From: Deltaproteobacteria bacterium
Lineage (GTDB): Bacteria; JAMCPX01
DNA: 64,000 bases
Direction: 5' to 3'
Assembly (NCBI GenBank): GCA_023382265.1
Contig: JAMCPX010000022.1
Span: forward strand, 1 to 64,000
The first letter of the stretch is position 1; every line of letters starts with the position of its first letter. The notes beneath the pieces were generated by a model. It did not search any database, had not been told where the DNA came from, and saw only the letters and a list, made by a program, of their open reading frames with translations. Made by a program: the position numbers and the translations under genes. Positions 55,253 to 63,724 of the stretch are shown here, piece by piece.

Positions 55253-55905
55253 TCCAATTCTTTCACGTTTATAAATATTATTTAAAAGGCAGCGAGGTGC
55301 TTGAGGATCTTAATCTGCAGATAGAGAAAGGAGAATTCGTTTTTGTAACTGGTCCAAGCGGTGCCGGGAAAACAACCCTTCTTAAACTCATGTTCTCTGC
55401 CGAATTGCCAACAAGAGGGCAGGTCATAATTAACGGCCATAATGTAACGCGTTTAAAAAGAAACTCCATACCATATCTGAGGCGAAATATAGGCGTGGTT
55501 TTTCAGGACTTTAAATTACTTTATGACAGGACGGTTTTTGATAATGTTGCGCTTGCACTATCCGTATTAGATGTTAAGAAAAAAGAAATCCGAAAAAAGG
55601 TATTGGAGATACTAAAAATGCTTGGGCTGCATCAGAAGATAAATGCTTATCCTATAAGGTTATCAGGCGGTGAACAGCAAAGAATCGCAATAGCAAGAGC
55701 TCTTGTCAGTGAACCTGTAATACTGCTTGCGGATGAGCCGACGGGTAATCTTGATCCTGATTTGACAATTGAAACCATAAGGCTTTTTGAAGAAGTAAAT
55801 GCAAAAGGTACCACCGTAGTAGTTGCAACTCATGATAAAAATCTTATTTCAAAGTACAGGAAGAGGGTGATAACACTTGAGCATGGAAGGATTACGGATA
55901 AGTAA
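55249..55905 (+). CDS. ftsE: cell-division ATP-binding protein FtsE
   Basis: 218 aa. Walker A GPSGAGKTT at 35-43, signature RLSGGEQQRIAIARALV, Walker B ILLADEPTGNLD, H-loop VATHDKN. The N-terminus MIQFFHVYKYYLKGSEVLEDLNL matches FtsE. Works with FtsX to control peptidoglycan hydrolases at the septum. Confidence 0.96.
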   Translation: MIQFFHVYKYYLKGSEVLEDLNLQIEKGEFVFVTGPSGAGKTTLLKLMFSAELPTRGQVIINGHNVTRLKRNSIPYLRRNIGVVFQDFKLLYDRTVFDNVALALSVLDVKKKEIRKKVLEILKMLGLHQKINAYPIRLSGGEQQRIAIARALVSEPVILLADEPTGNLDPDLTIETIRLFEEVNAKGTTVVVATHDKNLISKYRKRVITLEHGRITDK

Positions 55906-55920
55906 AATCATTTTTATAAC

Positions 55921-56820
55921 ATGGACAAAATCTTTTATTTTATATCAACCACAATAAAAAGAATAAAGATCAATTTGTATCTCAATATCATAACCGTTGT
56001 TACTATAGCTGTAGCTTTACTTATCCTGAATATATTCTTTCTTATATATATAAATGTTCATTCTGTGCTTGGTGAATGGCAGGGTAAGATAAACATTATA
56101 GCGTATGTAAAAAACGGGATTAGTGCTGATGAGATAAGGCAAGTAAGTGATAGGTTGAGGGCAATTAGCGGTGTAAAAGGTATAAAGTATTATTCTCAGC
56201 AGGAAGCCTTTAGTGAGTTTAAAAAAGAATTAAAAGGTCAATCGGCTATACTGAAGGGAGTGTCTCCCGATATCCTGCCTGCATATTTCGTTATTTCACT
56301 GAGAGATAAGGCTATAGCAGAGAATAGAATCGATAATGTTGCATCTTCTATAAAAAGACTTATGGGCATCTCAGACGTCCAGTATGGAAAAGAACTTGCA
56401 TCAAAACTATCCGGTGTTATTATTCTCATGAAAATGCTCAGTATAGGAATAGGCGGATTTATCATATTTTCTATTCTGATCATTATATCAAATACCATTC
56501 GCATATCTATATTTTCAAAAAAAGACGAAATAGGGATATTAAAACTTGTTGGTGCAACGAATCTTTTTATAGAGATACCATTTATTCTTGAAGGCATAGT
56601 CCAAATTACATTTGGAACAGGACTTTCTATTCTTTTACTTTATGCCATATATGAATTTTTCATATACAAACTTGAAGGCAGTATGGGAGTATTTTTCACA
56701 AATGTAAGCGTGATATTTTTATCAAGAGAAGCCATCATTGCCATATTCATAGGCAGTATACTTCTTGGCATAGCAGGCAGCATAATAACAGCAGGAAAGT
56801 TTATACGAAATGCCAATTAA
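55921..56820 (+). CDS. ftsX: cell-division protein FtsX
   Basis: 299 aa. First membrane helix at about 22-46, an extracytoplasmic domain with IIAYVKNGISADEIRQVSDR and VKGIKYYSQQEAFSEFKKEL, then three C-terminal helices with IFSKKDEIGILKLVGATNLF and IPFILEGIVQI, the FtsX permease signature. Starts 15 nt after ftsE. It normally recruits a M23 or other hydrolase activator; a M23 gene is found 9 kb upstream, not in this operon. Confidence 0.96.
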   Translation: MDKIFYFISTTIKRIKINLYLNIITVVTIAVALLILNIFFLIYINVHSVLGEWQGKINIIAYVKNGISADEIRQVSDRLRAISGVKGIKYYSQQEAFSEFKKELKGQSAILKGVSPDILPAYFVISLRDKAIAENRIDNVASSIKRLMGISDVQYGKELASKLSGVIILMKMLSIGIGGFIIFSILIIISNTIRISIFSKKDEIGILKLVGATNLFIEIPFILEGIVQITFGTGLSILLLYAIYEFFIYKLEGSMGVFFTNVSVIFLSREAIIAIFIGSILLGIAGSIITAGKFIRNAN

Positions 56821-56911
56821 CCCAACGATGCAATAGGGTTGCAGTAACGGGTTTTAAACCATCTTCTGCTTCTCAACACTGAGATCCTCCTGATACACTT
56901 CCGGAATTAAT

Positions 56912-58369
56912 CTATTTTTTAGAAATAAATTGCGATAGTATTGCGTTAAGGTGTTTCAAGTCCGGAGGAATATTTTTCAGTTCTGCTCTATTTTCTATAT
57001 GGCCAAGTGTGGTCTCAAGATATATCTTGAGATTATGCATTGTTTTACGAAGTTCTGAAAGCTTAAATTTATTTAAAAGATCTTCATCCCTGAACATGCT
57101 TAGTCTATCAAAAAAGCCCTCAAACCCTTCATGATCACTGTATCTTACGAGTGAAAACCCTATGTCCTGAAAATAATAAATATAATCCCTTACAATATTA
57201 AAAAGTTCTTCCATGGAATAGCTGCCCATAGAACCATTCTCGTTTGTATTCTGCTCAAAAAACTCTACTACACTCTTAAAAAGCCATATATCCTCTCTCA
57301 GTCTAAGGGATTGCTCAACTTTTGAAATAAAATCAGGGAATATCTCTTTCCCTTTTATATAAGGATCAAAGCTCTGGGCAAGCAGTATTATTGATTGCTG
57401 TATAAAGTTGCTTAGTATGCCTTTTGCTGAATCAACAACTACTTTTAATTTTGTAAGATTGCCTATCTCAACAGAATCCTTCAATATCTGGTCAAAAACC
57501 TTCCTCAATTCTATACTCAGCTGAAAAGCAAGAGAATCTATTGTGGATACAGTTTTTTCGCGGTATTTAACTTCCGTTTTATATTTAAGAAATTCTTCTT
57601 CAAGGAATTTCGTAAGCGTCTTCGCTTCTGAATTTACAAGTGTAAATATGAGTATTGAAGTTTTCAGTTCTTCAAAATCTTCCGATTCGTTTTTTATGTA
57701 TCTCATAAATCTTAGTAATCTGAACAAAGATAAAAATACAACAGAGAGTTTTAGCCTGAGATTATCATCTGCAATCTGACTTACAATACCTCTTATATTA
57801 TGATCATGAATTTTATCGTATCTATCAAAGAATGGCTCGAAAGGGATCGGGCTAAAATATTTATTAACCGATATCTCCCTGCTGGTTATCTGACCAAGAT
57901 TCATATAAAGGCTGAACGGTACCTTCTTATTTTGTGATGCGGATTCGTAAATATTGGCAAGGTTTAAGAATGTTATATAAAGTAAATAAAGGCTATCTCT
58001 TGGCGATGACTGTGTAAGATACAGTTCTATTACTTTATCCCTTGCATGATCGGCAAGAAGACGATTCTCTATGTAGCTTTGAAAATAAAAGGCACTTGAT
58101 GATTCGTCTATTATAAAAAATCTTATGATTGAAACGATCCTTTTAGCTATAAAGGTTAATATCTTTAATTCATTATGAAAATTTTTTCCGATTGCCTGTT
58201 CTTTATGAGATATTGGTAAATTATTTATATTGAAAAATCTTTCTGTGCCTTTAAGCAGCATCTCAAGCTCAAACAAAAGTCTATCCTTTCCATCTATACT
58301 TAGAGATTCAAGCCATTGATTACGTTCAATGGTAAGGGCTTTTTTCATTACATAATCTGTTTTATTCAT
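56912..58369 (-). CDS. large all-helical protein of unknown function
   Basis: 485 aa, cytoplasmic by appearance (no signal or membrane helix), very rich in Leu, Phe, Ser and Glu, with amphipathic helices throughout (KILTFIAKRIVSIIRFFIID, RLKLSVVFLSLFRLLRFMRY, LRKTMHNLKIYLETTLGHIE). No catalytic or nucleotide motif was found. Transcribed alone on the strand opposite ftsX, 90 nt apart. I do not recognise a family; similar proteins may exist in related deltaproteobacteria. Confidence 0.6.
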   Translation of the reverse strand: MNKTDYVMKKALTIERNQWLESLSIDGKDRLLFELEMLLKGTERFFNINNLPISHKEQAIGKNFHNELKILTFIAKRIVSIIRFFIIDESSSAFYFQSYIENRLLADHARDKVIELYLTQSSPRDSLYLLYITFLNLANIYESASQNKKVPFSLYMNLGQITSREISVNKYFSPIPFEPFFDRYDKIHDHNIRGIVSQIADDNLRLKLSVVFLSLFRLLRFMRYIKNESEDFEELKTSILIFTLVNSEAKTLTKFLEEEFLKYKTEVKYREKTVSTIDSLAFQLSIELRKVFDQILKDSVEIGNLTKLKVVVDSAKGILSNFIQQSIILLAQSFDPYIKGKEIFPDFISKVEQSLRLREDIWLFKSVVEFFEQNTNENGSMGSYSMEELFNIVRDYIYYFQDIGFSLVRYSDHEGFEGFFDRLSMFRDEDLLNKFKLSELRKTMHNLKIYLETTLGHIENRAELKNIPPDLKHLNAILSQFISKK

Positions 58370-58587
58370 AATTTTCGTCTTTTGGATAAATATATAGCTG
58401 CCATTATTATTTATTTTCCCCTGGTTTTTATCTTCATAGCAGATATTTGTGTAACAGTATATTCAATTCAGTAAATCAGAAAAGATCAATCCGCATAAAA
58501 GAAATCGTTTAAACCCATCTCTTTCTTAAAATACATGTTGCCCCCGGTAGCTTGCCGAAAGGTAATTAACTCTGAAAATTCTTGATA

Positions 58588-59058
58588 CTATTTTTTACCT
58601 TCAAGCACCCCGATTATCTCTTTTATATCAGGTAATTCGTTTATAGGGTAAACCTTTAAAAAAACGATCTTACCATTTTCATCAACAATGATATTTGCTC
58701 TTTCGGAAAAACCGTTAGCTTCCCTGAAAATCCCGTATTTTCTTGCAACCTCACCATGCCGCCAGAAATCGGCAAGCAATGCTGTATTCTTTATATCCAG
58801 TTCCTTTGCCCATGCTTTTTTCGAGGGAGATGTATCTATGCTCAAACCGAGTGCTACCGTATTTATTTTTTCAAATGTCTTCACATTGTCCTCAAGAGAC
58901 TTCATCTGTTTAGCGCATACTCCGGTCCATGCAAGTGGATGGAACGATAAAAGAACCTTTTTACCCTTAAAATCCGAAAGACTTACATCTTTATCATTCT
59001 GATCCTTGAGTTTAAAATCCGGTGCGTTATCCCCTACTTTTAGTCTTTCCTCTGCCAT
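58588..59058 (-). CDS. one-Cys AhpE/BCP-type peroxiredoxin
   Basis: 156 aa. Thioredoxin fold with APDFKLKDQNDKDVSLSDFK and the peroxidatic Cys in HPLAWTGVCAKQMKSLE (T-x-x-C). It is the only cysteine in the protein, so resolution must use an outside thiol, as in AhpE-like enzymes. Reduces H2O2 or alkyl hydroperoxides. Single gene between the helical unknown and the glycosyltransferase. Confidence 0.92.
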   Translation of the reverse strand: MAEERLKVGDNAPDFKLKDQNDKDVSLSDFKGKKVLLSFHPLAWTGVCAKQMKSLEDNVKTFEKINTVALGLSIDTSPSKKAWAKELDIKNTALLADFWRHGEVARKYGIFREANGFSERANIIVDENGKIVFLKVYPINELPDIKEIIGVLEGKK

Positions 59059-59163
59059 ATTGATATCCTCCTTTCTATAAGTTGAATTTACTCAGTGTGT
59101 TGGCATTTTTCAATATTGACTCGAAAAATAAAGTTTCAGGCAGGAGCTGAGGACTGCCTGATG

Positions 59164-60075
59164 TTATGCCTTAAACTGAGCGATAATCGCCTCTTTGAAG
59201 TTTGAAAACCAGTAAGAGAGGAACTGATCATCCGTTCTTATAAAACCAAGCTTATGAGCGGCATACCTTAAGGATAAACCTGCTATATTAAGTAACCTTA
59301 TGATCATTGACTGTGTCTTGCCAAGATACTGATTGCAGAAGACATAATAGTTTTTATACATAAGTATGTATCGCTCCGATATGAACGTAGATTTACTTTT
59401 ATTGAAATGGTGTTTAACCGATGCTTTCGGGGTATAGATGATCTCATACCCGGCTTGTTTAATTCTATAGCACCATTCCATATCTTCACCGAACATAAAG
59501 TATGTATTATCAAAACCTCTTGTCTTCTCATATATCTCTTTTCTTATAATCATACACGCACCCATTACCCAATCGACGTTTGACTGTTGGCCATAATCAA
59601 AATACCGCCCGGCTAAAACACGAGACTTCATTGCTTGCGGCAGAAATAAACCTATACCGGTAGCAGACAAAAAAGCATATCCAATGTTCGGGAACCTGCT
59701 AACGGATGCTTGCGTACTTCCATCCGTGTTTACAAGCCGGCAGCCGGCAAGTCCATAATTTTTATTTGAATTAACCAATTCTACTGCATTTTTCAGGCTA
59801 TCATCAAACAGTTCAGCATCACTATTTATAAGTACAAACACATCGCCGTTTGCGATTTCCATTGCTTGATTGTTTGCTCTTCCGAACCCAACATTATCAT
59901 TGTTGATTATGATCCTTGTATCGGGGAAGTCTTTTTTGACCATACCACTGCTTCCATCCTTGGATGCATTATCCACAACAATGACCTCAGCATCTGCGAA
60001 GTACTGCTTTATAGAACTCAAAAGCCCTTTAAGCATATCCGTTGTATTATAATTGACAATGATAAAGGAGATCAT
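59164..60075 (-). CDS. family 2 glycosyltransferase (rhamnosyltransferase-like)
   Basis: 303 aa. GT-A core: SFIIVNYNTTDMLKGLLSSI, VIVVDNASKDGSSGMVKKDF, NVGFGRANNQAM and FVLINSDAEL (D-x-D-like Mg site), then CRLVNTDGSTQASVSRFPN and FDNTYFMFGEDMEWCYRIKQ (acceptor/catalytic region). Resembles dTDP-rhamnose transferases of O-antigen or capsule. A helical tail follows. Substrate unknown; the acyl-CoA synthetase upstream is unrelated. Confidence 0.9.
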   Translation of the reverse strand: MISFIIVNYNTTDMLKGLLSSIKQYFADAEVIVVDNASKDGSSGMVKKDFPDTRIIINNDNVGFGRANNQAMEIANGDVFVLINSDAELFDDSLKNAVELVNSNKNYGLAGCRLVNTDGSTQASVSRFPNIGYAFLSATGIGLFLPQAMKSRVLAGRYFDYGQQSNVDWVMGACMIIRKEIYEKTRGFDNTYFMFGEDMEWCYRIKQAGYEIIYTPKASVKHHFNKSKSTFISERYILMYKNYYVFCNQYLGKTQSMIIRLLNIAGLSLRYAAHKLGFIRTDDQFLSYWFSNFKEAIIAQFKA

Positions 60076-60106
60076 ATTTATTCATTGGAGATATTTATAC
60101 TGGGAC

Positions 60107-61900
60107 TCACTCTTTATACATTTTCTCAATAAACTCTTTATATTTTTCATTAACAATCTTTCTGCGCACCTTTAATGTCGGAGTCAGTTCATCCGTCTCC
60201 TGAGAAAAATCTTTTGGGAGGAGGGTAAACTTTTTTATGCCTTCATACCTTGCAAGTTCATTGTTCACCTTTTCAACAAATTCGGATATTACTTGATTTA
60301 TTTTTGGGTGTCTTGAAAGTGCTTCAGTGTTTGTTTCATTTATACCGTTTTCCTTTGCAAACTTTATAACATTCTCGCTGTTGAGTGTTAACAGGGCAGT
60401 GAGGTATGCCCTTTTATCCCCTATAACGACTACCTGACTGATCATCGGGTTGGCTTTAAGCATGCTCTCTATATTTGAGGGGGAAACATTTTTGCCCCCA
60501 GATGTTATAATAAGATCCTTTTTCCTATCGGTTACCTTAACATGGCCGTCTTTATCTATCTCTCCGATATCGCCGGAATAAAGCCATACATCTTTTAGGG
60601 TCTCTAAAGTTGATTCAGGATTTTTATAGTATCCCATAAATACATTACCGCCCTTAACAAGAATTTCACCATCTGGCGCAATTTTTACGGATACTCCGGG
60701 TACGGCGGGGCCTGTTGTATCAAACTTTATGTGTCCATGCTCGTGTATTGATGTCGGTCCCGTTACTTCTGTTTGTCCATAAACGACGCATAGTGGAATA
60801 TTTATTGAATGGAAAAACCTTAAAATCTCGGAAGGCACAGGAGCTCCTCCTGCAATAAGCAGCCTTCCCCTCGAGAAACCTAGCTCGTGTTTCAGCTTTT
60901 TATAAACGAGAATGTCTGCTATGTTCCTTTTTAGTTTTAAACCGGCAGATGGCGCGGTTCCTTTTTCTATATGAGCAACCCACTGATTTCCTGTCCTTAT
61001 TGCAAAATCTACAATCTTTTTCTTAGTCCCTGTGGTATGTGATAACGCTACTTTTATACCAGCATAAAATTTCTCCATTACCCTTGGGACGGCAAACATT
61101 ACATGCGGCTGGATAACTTTAATATCATTTGCAAACTTATCAATGCTCTCGGGTATGCCGACCGTACCATTGGTGTACATGAACATGTAGTAGATCCCGA
61201 TCCTTTCAGCGATATGAGAAAGAGGCAGATAGCTCATATACATATCGGTATCGGAATAATCATTTGCCTTTGTAAGTGCGTCACATGTCCACACGATATT
61301 ATTGTGTGAGAGCATAGCGCCTTTTGGAGGTCCTGTTGTGCCAGATGTATAAACAATAGTTGCAAGCGATTCCGGATTTATTTCCCGGGTCCTCTTTTCC
61401 ACAACCCCACTCTGAGTTTCCCTGGCTTCTTTTCCAATGGCCTCGAGTTTATCAAGGCTAATAATCAATGGATCATTAACATCTTGAGGCATCTCCCAGA
61501 CTATGATCTTTTTTATGTTTGGGATTGAAGCTCTTATGGATATTAACTTGTCCAACTGTATTTTATTTTCCACAAAAATGAATACCGCCTCACTATGAAC
61601 TGTTATGTATTCAACCTGTTTGGACGTGTTGGTATGATATACGGGTACGGATACCGCGCCGTTGCTCAGTATTGCCAGATCGGAGTAGAACCATTCGGGT
61701 CTGTTTGTCCCAATTAAAGCTACTCTATCCTGAGCTTTAATACCAAGACCGAGCAAACCGTAAGCTACATTTGTAACATGCTCGTTGTATTCTTTCCATG
61801 TGACGTTTTGCCATTTGCCTTTGTTGTTCCACATAATAGCAACCTTATCAGGATGTTCACTTACCCTCCCATTAAAAACATTTACAATTGATGTTTCCAT
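60107..61900 (-). CDS. long-chain acyl-CoA synthetase (AMP-forming)
   Basis: 597 aa. Activates fatty acids to acyl-CoA through acyl-AMP. ATP loop YTSGTTGPPKGAML, VVYGQTEVTGPTS, the GDIGEIDKDGHVKVTDRKKD hinge, and the ITSGGKNVSPSNIES end with the C-domain. It is of the FadD15-like type (short N-terminus, IGTNRPEWFYSDLAILSNGA). Beta-oxidation genes are not in view. Ends about 30 nt before the GT2 gene. Confidence 0.93.
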   Translation of the reverse strand: METSIVNVFNGRVSEHPDKVAIMWNNKGKWQNVTWKEYNEHVTNVAYGLLGLGIKAQDRVALIGTNRPEWFYSDLAILSNGAVSVPVYHTNTSKQVEYITVHSEAVFIFVENKIQLDKLISIRASIPNIKKIIVWEMPQDVNDPLIISLDKLEAIGKEARETQSGVVEKRTREINPESLATIVYTSGTTGPPKGAMLSHNNIVWTCDALTKANDYSDTDMYMSYLPLSHIAERIGIYYMFMYTNGTVGIPESIDKFANDIKVIQPHVMFAVPRVMEKFYAGIKVALSHTTGTKKKIVDFAIRTGNQWVAHIEKGTAPSAGLKLKRNIADILVYKKLKHELGFSRGRLLIAGGAPVPSEILRFFHSINIPLCVVYGQTEVTGPTSIHEHGHIKFDTTGPAVPGVSVKIAPDGEILVKGGNVFMGYYKNPESTLETLKDVWLYSGDIGEIDKDGHVKVTDRKKDLIITSGGKNVSPSNIESMLKANPMISQVVVIGDKRAYLTALLTLNSENVIKFAKENGINETNTEALSRHPKINQVISEFVEKVNNELARYEGIKKFTLLPKDFSQETDELTPTLKVRRKIVNEKYKEFIEKMYKE

Positions 61901-61965
61901 ACCTCCTCCTATAATCAGAATACTATAGTATATCTAAATATTTTTCAATATCTCATGGATTATAC

Positions 61966-62634
61966 TTAATGATTACTGTACAGGTTTTTTAAGGCTTCCG
62001 CGTTTATTATATCAATGATGCCGCGTTCTGTTTTTATGTAACCCTTATCCTCTATCTGTCTTACAATCCTTATTGTTGTTTCAACTGTGGTACCGCACAT
62101 CTCTGCGATATCCTGTCTTTTTATTTTTAATGTATGACTACCTGTAGCTTCGTATAGTTTTAGAAGTGTTATGATAATCCTTTTATCAACATGCTCTGTT
62201 GCTATGTTCTTTACGGTATCAAGCAAATCCCTGAGTTTTCTTCCAAGGTCGGAAATGATATCAAGAGTAATCTGCGGCTCATTATTAAGCAGTTCTATCA
62301 GCTTGTATCTTTCAAGAACGAATGCCTTTGTATCAACCATTGCAACGGCTGAGGCAGGGTAGGGTTTATTGTCGAATACGGCAACCTCTCCGAATATCTG
62401 TCCATTATCAATAATGCGTACGATAACATCTTTGCCTTCGGGTGAATGTTTAACAACCTTTATTCTACCTTCAATGATCAGTCCCATTGCTTTCGGACTT
62501 TCACCTTCGTTGAATATACACTCGTCCTTTACGTAAGATTTCTTGATACCTATTTTGCCGACCTTCTCAAGCAGTACATCCGAGACAGTGTAGAAGAATG
62601 GAAATTTTTTAAGTATAGGTACTACGTTATCCAT
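61966..62634 (-). CDS. Crp/Fnr family transcription regulator
   Basis: 222 aa. Cyclic-nucleotide-binding fold at residues about 10-125, with RIIDNGQIFGEVAVFDN and PYPASAVAMVDT (the usual cAMP Arg is replaced in part, so the ligand is uncertain), a long dimer helix, and a C-terminal winged helix (LKIKRQDIAEMCGTTVETTI, then RIVRQIEDKGYI). It lacks the Cys set of oxygen-sensing FNR. It may control the acyl-CoA synthetase gene downstream or the DUF2249/hydrogenase-like genes; no binding site was found. Confidence 0.9.
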   Translation of the reverse strand: MDNVVPILKKFPFFYTVSDVLLEKVGKIGIKKSYVKDECIFNEGESPKAMGLIIEGRIKVVKHSPEGKDVIVRIIDNGQIFGEVAVFDNKPYPASAVAMVDTKAFVLERYKLIELLNNEPQITLDIISDLGRKLRDLLDTVKNIATEHVDKRIIITLLKLYEATGSHTLKIKRQDIAEMCGTTVETTIRIVRQIEDKGYIKTERGIIDIINAEALKNLYSNH

Positions 62635-62663
62635 TTTATTATATTTTTTTGTACTTTTCCATT

Positions 62664-62690
62664 AACAAAAGAGCCTTTGAAAGGCTTTCC
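62664..62690 (-). terminator. rho-independent terminator behind the PIN remnant
   Basis: On the minus strand AGCCT, loop TTCAA, AGGCT (62686-62672) is followed by CTTTTGTT. It lies three bases past the PIN stop, closing the RHH-PIN unit and separating it from the Crp/Fnr gene. Confidence 0.55.
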
Positions 62691-62692
62691 GT

Positions 62693-62812
62693 TTATTGAG
62701 GCACAAGAACAGCACCACCTTTTAAGATAAATTCAATACAGATTCTTTGTGCCTTAAACGCAGGGCCTAAAAGATAAATCGTTTCTGTGAGTACAGGTTC
62801 TGTCGTAATCAA
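62693..62812 (-). pseudogene. truncated PIN-domain (VapC-like) toxin
   Basis: TTG 62812 to TAA, 39 codons. Reads LITTEPVLTETIYLLGP, then AFKAQRICIEFILKGGAVLVP, matching the middle of PIN toxins (PLVTTxPVLTEAxYLLG, with the second acidic residue, E of LTE, kept). The N-terminal DTxxL strand with the first Asp and the C-terminal DxxD part are missing, so no active site is possible. It begins one base after the RHH gene, as a toxin follows its antitoxin. Confidence 0.6.
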
Positions 62813-62813
62813 T

Positions 62814-62939
62814 TTATCCTTTAAATTTTTCCAGTGCCATCCTCAATATATCCGGGCAATTAAGATGCAATCTTTTTGCAAGGTTCGTGATATTCTTTTC
62901 AAGACCATCATGGAGTCTTACTGTTAACTGCGATTGCAT
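62814..62939 (-). CDS. ribbon-helix-helix antitoxin-like protein
   Basis: 41 aa from ATG 62939, eight bases after GGAGG; the longer frame has no site. MQSQLTVRLHDGLEKNITNL is an RHH strand and first helix; the second helix ends ILRMALEKFKG. RHH proteins of this size are antitoxins that bind their own promoter. Here a promoter with a palindrome lies directly upstream, and a broken PIN toxin follows by one base. The gene is therefore an orphan antitoxin of a dead VapBC-like pair. Confidence 0.75.
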   Translation of the reverse strand: MQSQLTVRLHDGLEKNITNLAKRLHLNCPDILRMALEKFKG

Positions 62940-62968
62940 AGTGCCTGCCTCCTTATCTTCTTTTATTA

Positions 62969-62996
62969 AGTGTAACACAATGCAGTACATTGTCAA
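62969..62996 (-). promoter_or_regulatory. promoter with spacer palindrome of the RHH antitoxin
   Basis: On the minus strand TTGACA (62996-62991), 16 nt, TACACT (62974-62969). The palindrome ACAATGTACTGCATTGT (62993-62977, six-base perfect arms) covers the spacer and part of the -35. This is the classic place for RHH autorepression. Confidence 0.6.
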
Positions 62997-63026
62997 ACAG
63001 TACCTATTCAAATTATCGTAAAACAT

Positions 63027-63352
63027 ACTGGGTTCACAGTGTTGTAATTCTTAGATCTATCTATGATAGTGGGACCATGGAGGTTTGGTTTTAAGGACGC
63101 ACCTGCTTTGCCAAAGTAAAACAGGCTGACCGACAATTGTCATTCTGAAGCATAGCTGAAGAAGCTCGATTTGTAACTCATTAAAAAGATTAGATCCTTC
63201 TTTTCGTTCCATTAGATAAAGCTGCTAATTTTGAATTGTCTGGCAGGCTCTTAAGAGGAATAACACCGAAGTTCGAGTTTCTGTAACCCAGTCTTCTATG
63301 ATCCGCGTCATACACCTCTTTAATCTTTTACTATAAAAATATATTTAAAATT
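63027..63352. other. intergenic stretch with repeat-like and possible remnant sequence
   Basis: No gene can be supported. At 63142-63163 the + strand carries a degenerate copy of the TCATTCTGA...GAAGAA dispersed repeat type. On the minus strand (about 63326-63201) a 41-codon frame reads in part HRRLGYRNSNFGVIPLKSLP, which looks protein-like but has no start and no known match; it may be a gene remnant. The DUF2249 promoter is not obvious. Confidence 0.25.
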
Positions 63353-63364
63353 ATGGAGGTGATT

Positions 63365-63601
63365 ATGAGCGAACAAGTTTTTGAACTGGATATAAGACAG
63401 CTTCCGCCTGCTTCACGGCATGTAAAAATATTCGAATTATGGGACCAATTGGGACCCGGACAATCAATCCTGCTTATCAACGATCATGACCCAAAACCGC
63501 TTTATTACCAGTTTGAGACAGAGTTTACCGGGAAGTTTGCATGGCAGTACGAGCAGGAAGGACCTGAAGACTGGGTTGTGACGATAAGTAAACTCCATTA
63601 G
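63365..63601 (+). CDS. DUF2249 domain protein
   Basis: 78 aa from ATG 63365, with GGAGGT four bases upstream; an ATG at 63353 overlaps that site. The whole protein is one DUF2249 unit: ELDIRQLPPASRHVKIFELW, then LLINDHDPKPLYYQF and GPEDWVVTISK. The NDHDPxPL motif is the family's mark; a metal or small-ligand site has been suggested. Such domains occur in anaerobic and nitric-oxide-related proteins (family knowledge). Function unknown. The next gene on the strand begins a hydrogenase-like unit. Confidence 0.88.
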   Translation: MSEQVFELDIRQLPPASRHVKIFELWDQLGPGQSILLINDHDPKPLYYQFETEFTGKFAWQYEQEGPEDWVVTISKLH

Positions 63602-63724
63602 AACAGGCAGAGCTTTCAATCGGGCCAAAAACGCCCTCTCAATCCTGTATTGTATGCTTTTTTTGAATATATTCCGGTTATTTTCTTGACGCGTTGAAGA
63701 AGTTTGTGCTTATGATTTTCACAC

